A stretch of 64,000 bases of DNA, taken from assembly GCA_005217565.1 (NCBI GenBank), contig SJCO01000008.1:1-64000 (forward strand), written 5' to 3'. The notes below the pieces were generated by a model that saw nothing but the letters and a program-made list of their open reading frames with translations, was not told the DNA's origin and ran no database searches. This DNA comes from Puteibacter caeruleilacunae. GTDB taxonomy: Bacteria > Bacteroidota > Bacteroidia > Bacteroidales > Prolixibacteraceae. Position 1 is the stretch's first letter, and every line of letters starts with the position of its first letter. Shown here piece after piece: positions 62,501 to 64,000 of the stretch. The position numbers were made by a program, and so were the translations under genes.

Positions 62501-62947
62501 TGTTTCTTCCAGGGAAGTGCTCGCTCCAGCTTTTGGATTGATGTAAAGAAGACCTCTCCATTTATCGATAATGATGACAACGGTGATGTAATCTCGCAGA
62601 ACCAATTGTTACAGGCATATGCCGATGATTACTGGTCAGAATCAAACCGTAATATCTATGCGTTGTGGCCACGTCTTACTACCAAGTTAAGTGAGAACAA
62701 TAGCAAGCGAAGCACCTGGTTTATGCACAATGGTAGTTTTGTGCGTTTGAAATCAGTTGAAATGGGATATTCCCTACCAAAGAGCTTTATTAAGCGTTTC
62801 CGTTTAAATCAATTACGCTTTTATGTAAGTGGAAGTAACCTTTACACCTGGAGTAAGTTTGACCTTTGGGATCCTGAGAATGCATCAAATGGATTGGGAT
62901 ATCCTAATCAGCGTGTAATCAACCTGGGTGTTAAAGTTGGATTTTAA
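59507..62947 (+). CDS. SusC-family TonB-dependent receptor with STN domain, second system
   Basis: The 1146-residue protein has a signal sequence (ITILLLLCIVIQSNASIYSQ), an STN domain (about 45-95, LSVDMKDATIDEILVHFDKQ), a carboxypeptidase-regulatory-like cap (GGKVTDSEGVAMPGVTITVL), a plug with LILIDGVELTSDDLARLQTD and KDATATALYGARGANGVI, and an outer-membrane barrel ending in a phenylalanine. The domain plan matches the receptor at 6273, but the sequences are clearly diverged, so the ligands probably differ. The susD partner starts ten bases after the stop. Confidence 0.93.
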   Translation: MKKKLMFLPEAIGRRVLLRMKITILLLLCIVIQSNASIYSQNTKLSVDMKDATIDEILVHFDKQSEFQFFYQADLFENEAKMSVREKDILIEEFLKNYLEPNGYQYEIKDKTIILSKAPKTEPNAVKKEDGDKVGGKVTDSEGVAMPGVTITVLGQTKGVITDIDGKFEITGIKPNDKLVFSFIGMESQIVDVGNQTKFKVVLKEKAEELDDITVVAFGKQKKESVIASIETVDVSDLKVPSSNLTTALAGQMSGIISYQRSGEPGEDNAEFFVRGVTTFGYKKDPLILIDGVELTSDDLARLQTDDIASFSIMKDATATALYGARGANGVILVTTKEGKEGKAKVSVRYESSLSAPTQEVDLADPITYMKMHNEAVKTRNPFGTLPYSRDKIEQTIAGGDPNIYPVTDWYNMLFKDHTLNQRLNFNVNGGGKVARYYMAASYTQDNGILKVDNRNNFNNNINLNKYLLRSNINVNLSKTTEVVFRFQATMDDYEGPLDGGSGLYNKVMRTNPVLFPAYFEPDEANKYKERILFGNYDQGNYINPYADMVKGYKDKDKSRLLAQFEIKQDLNKFVDGLSARAMFNMNRISEFDISRFYKPYYYTVGAYDKDAGIYELDALNPDEGTDYLEYDEGDKKISKTYYAEVAVNYNKKFAEKNNVSGLLVFTAREKLNANPGSLEKSLPYRNMGLSGRFTYSYDSRYFAEFNFGYNGSERFSEDSRFGFFPSAGLGYLISNEPFWSNIEHVISKLKFKGTYGMVGNDAIGSADDRFFYLSNVNMSDGGRGARFGTFRDYKRDGISIKRYENPDVSWETAYKLNVGFEMQLYKSLDIQADYFHERRENILMSRASIPQTMGLEASLKANVGKAKAQGFDMSVDYNKRFSNGMWMTGRGNFTYATSEYLFYEEPDYSSTPWRSKIGQKLGQQWGYIAERLFIDERDVANSPKQFGDYAAGDIKYRDINEDGKISDLDQVPIGYPTRPEIVYGAGLSFGYKNFDFSCFFQGSARSSFWIDVKKTSPFIDNDDNGDVISQNQLLQAYADDYWSESNRNIYALWPRLTTKLSENNSKRSTWFMHNGSFVRLKSVEMGYSLPKSFIKRFRLNQLRFYVSGSNLYTWSKFDLWDPENASNGLGYPNQRVINLGVKVGF

Positions 62948-62957
62948 AAATTGAGAG

Positions 62958-64000
62958 ATGATGAAGAGATTAATATATTTATTCATTTTTATCCTGGGAC
63001 TCAATCTCTCGGGATGTAAAGATTATTTGGATATTGTTCCAGATAATGTGGCAACAATCGACAATGCTTTTGTTGATAAGTACACTGCCGAACAGTATCT
63101 TTTTACCTGTTATAGCTATTTGCCAAATGAAGCCCATCCAGCTAAGAATGTAGCTTTTACAGCTGGTGATGAGATGATGTTGCAGAAGGATATCGATCGT
63201 TCACATATCCAGGGAGATCTTGGAGGTACAATGTATGGTCAGGATATTCAGGATGGTTATCAGAATGCCAGTAGCACCATGTTCGACTTCTGGAATGGTG
63301 AGAAGTATGGTTCAAAGTTATGGCGAGGAATTCGCAGCTGTAATATTTTTATGGAGCGTATTGATGAGGTAAAAGACCTTGAAGACTATGAGCGTGATCG
63401 ATGGGTTGCTGAAGCAAAGTTCCTTAAGGCTTATTATCATTTCTATTTGTTACGTATGTACGGACCTATTCCTATTGCTGATGAAAACTTGCCAGTGAGT
63501 AGTTCTCCAGATGAGGTTAAGGTGTTCCGTGAGCCATTCGATGATTGCGTGAATTACGTGTCAGATCTTCTTGATGAGGCGATGGTAAACTTACCTGAGA
63601 TGATCATTGATGAAGGATTGGAGAATGGTAGAATTACACAGACAATTGCTGCATCTGTAAAGGCCAAACTTTGGATGATGGCTGCATCTCCATTATTTAA
63701 TGGAAACAGTAACCTTACATTGATTGATTCTCGTGGAACGCAATTGTTTCCACAACAGTATGATGCTGCAAAATGGCAAAAGGCTGCTGATGCTTGTAAG
63801 GTAGCTATTGATATGGCCCATGCCAATGGCAAAGAGCTTTACTATTATTCTGCTATTCGTCAGATGAATGACTCAACAGCAAAGAAGATGAATATTCGTC
63901 ACTCCGTATGTGATCGTTGGAATTCAGAGCTTATCTGGGGGGCTACAAACGACGATAGTAAAACATTACAACGTATTGGTATTCCCACCTGGTTCTCAAA
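62958..64000 (+). CDS. SusD/RagB-family lipoprotein, truncated by window end
   Basis: Translation from 62958 gives MMKRLIYLFIFILGLNLSGC, a lipoprotein signal with acylated cysteine at residue 20, then KDYLDIVPDNVATIDNAFVD as in SusD proteins. The frame stays open for 347 codons to the last base. Helical SusD features are visible (WRGIRSCNIFMERI, WVAEAKFLKAYYHFYLLRMY, VKAKLWMMAASPLFNGN). The C-terminal RagB region lies beyond the window. It is the surface partner of the SusC encoded ten bases upstream. Confidence 0.92.
   Translation, partial: MMKRLIYLFIFILGLNLSGCKDYLDIVPDNVATIDNAFVDKYTAEQYLFTCYSYLPNEAHPAKNVAFTAGDEMMLQKDIDRSHIQGDLGGTMYGQDIQDGYQNASSTMFDFWNGEKYGSKLWRGIRSCNIFMERIDEVKDLEDYERDRWVAEAKFLKAYYHFYLLRMYGPIPIADENLPVSSSPDEVKVFREPFDDCVNYVSDLLDEAMVNLPEMIIDEGLENGRITQTIAASVKAKLWMMAASPLFNGNSNLTLIDSRGTQLFPQQYDAAKWQKAADACKVAIDMAHANGKELYYYSAIRQMNDSTAKKMNIRHSVCDRWNSELIWGATNDDSKTLQRIGIPTWFS

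Overview
The window is typical of the phylum Bacteroidota, probably a free-living or marine glycan degrader of the Marinilabiliales/Bacteroidales type. Supporting signs are tandem SusC/SusD outer-membrane uptake pairs, ECF sigma/FecR pairs driving STN-domain SusC proteins, promoters of the TTG-20-TAnnTTTG form, a DUF6132-like small membrane protein and a moderate A+T bias. The genus is an inference. No tRNA, rRNA, CRISPR array, transposase or phage gene was recognised.

Layout. 1-255 is the tail of a SusD lipoprotein. 0.9-14.3 kb is a fucosylated/GlcNAc-glycan utilisation locus: GH95 alpha-L-fucosidase, ECF sigma factor, FecR anti-sigma factor, STN-SusC, SusD, and GH89 alpha-N-acetylglucosaminidase. 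14.5-15.7 kb is a FucO-type lactaldehyde reductase, followed by a convergent membrane acyltransferase. 17.0-22.5 kb (minus strand) is an uncharacterised glycyl-radical enzyme (GRE) operon: AraC regulator, GRE activase, GRE, cupin, RhaT-family permease. 22.7-32.8 kb (minus strand) is a complete eight-gene myo-inositol operon (iolJ-B-C-D-SSS transporter-iolA-E-G). 33.2-38.2 kb (plus strand) is an L-rhamnose operon (RhaT permease, isomerase, RhaE-type aldolase, FGGY kinase). 38.2-49.9 kb is mostly housekeeping: nagB, methyltransferase, FadL-like porin, a Tyr/Gly- and Ser-rich lipoprotein, proS, pepT, tilS, DUF6132, Crp/Fnr. 50.9-56.7 kb is a second deoxysugar locus: AraC, third RhaT-family permease, UroD-like protein, RhaM mutarotase, GH29 alpha-L-fucosidase. 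56.9-64.0 kb holds a PhnA-like protein and a second sigma/FecR/STN-SusC/SusD system that runs off the window.

How the genes fit together. Exo-glycosidases (GH95, GH89, GH29) would release L-fucose and GlcNAc from complex glycans captured by SusCD. NagB handles the amino sugar after phosphorylation and deacetylation. The rhamnose operon yields DHAP plus L-lactaldehyde, and the distant fucO reduces the lactaldehyde. The fucO and rhamnose promoters share a 26/30-identical element fused to the -33 box at identical spacing, so the two transcription units very likely form one regulon.

The best candidate for an undescribed system is the GRE operon. Its enzyme has the glycyl-radical loop (G697) and a dedicated three-cluster activase, but its active-site cysteine lies in GCNW instead of the usual GC(V/I)E, so the standard dehydratase chemistry is doubtful. 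The UroD-like/RhaM/RhaT/GH29 operon is a second candidate. The intergenic space is also rich in structure: a two-copy RNA-like repeat with compensatory base changes, a dispersed GGTTGGAA/GGCTNCGCC repeat family, a repeated terminator family, hairpins at matching distance before both susC genes, and a 24-bp palindrome in front of the inositol operon.
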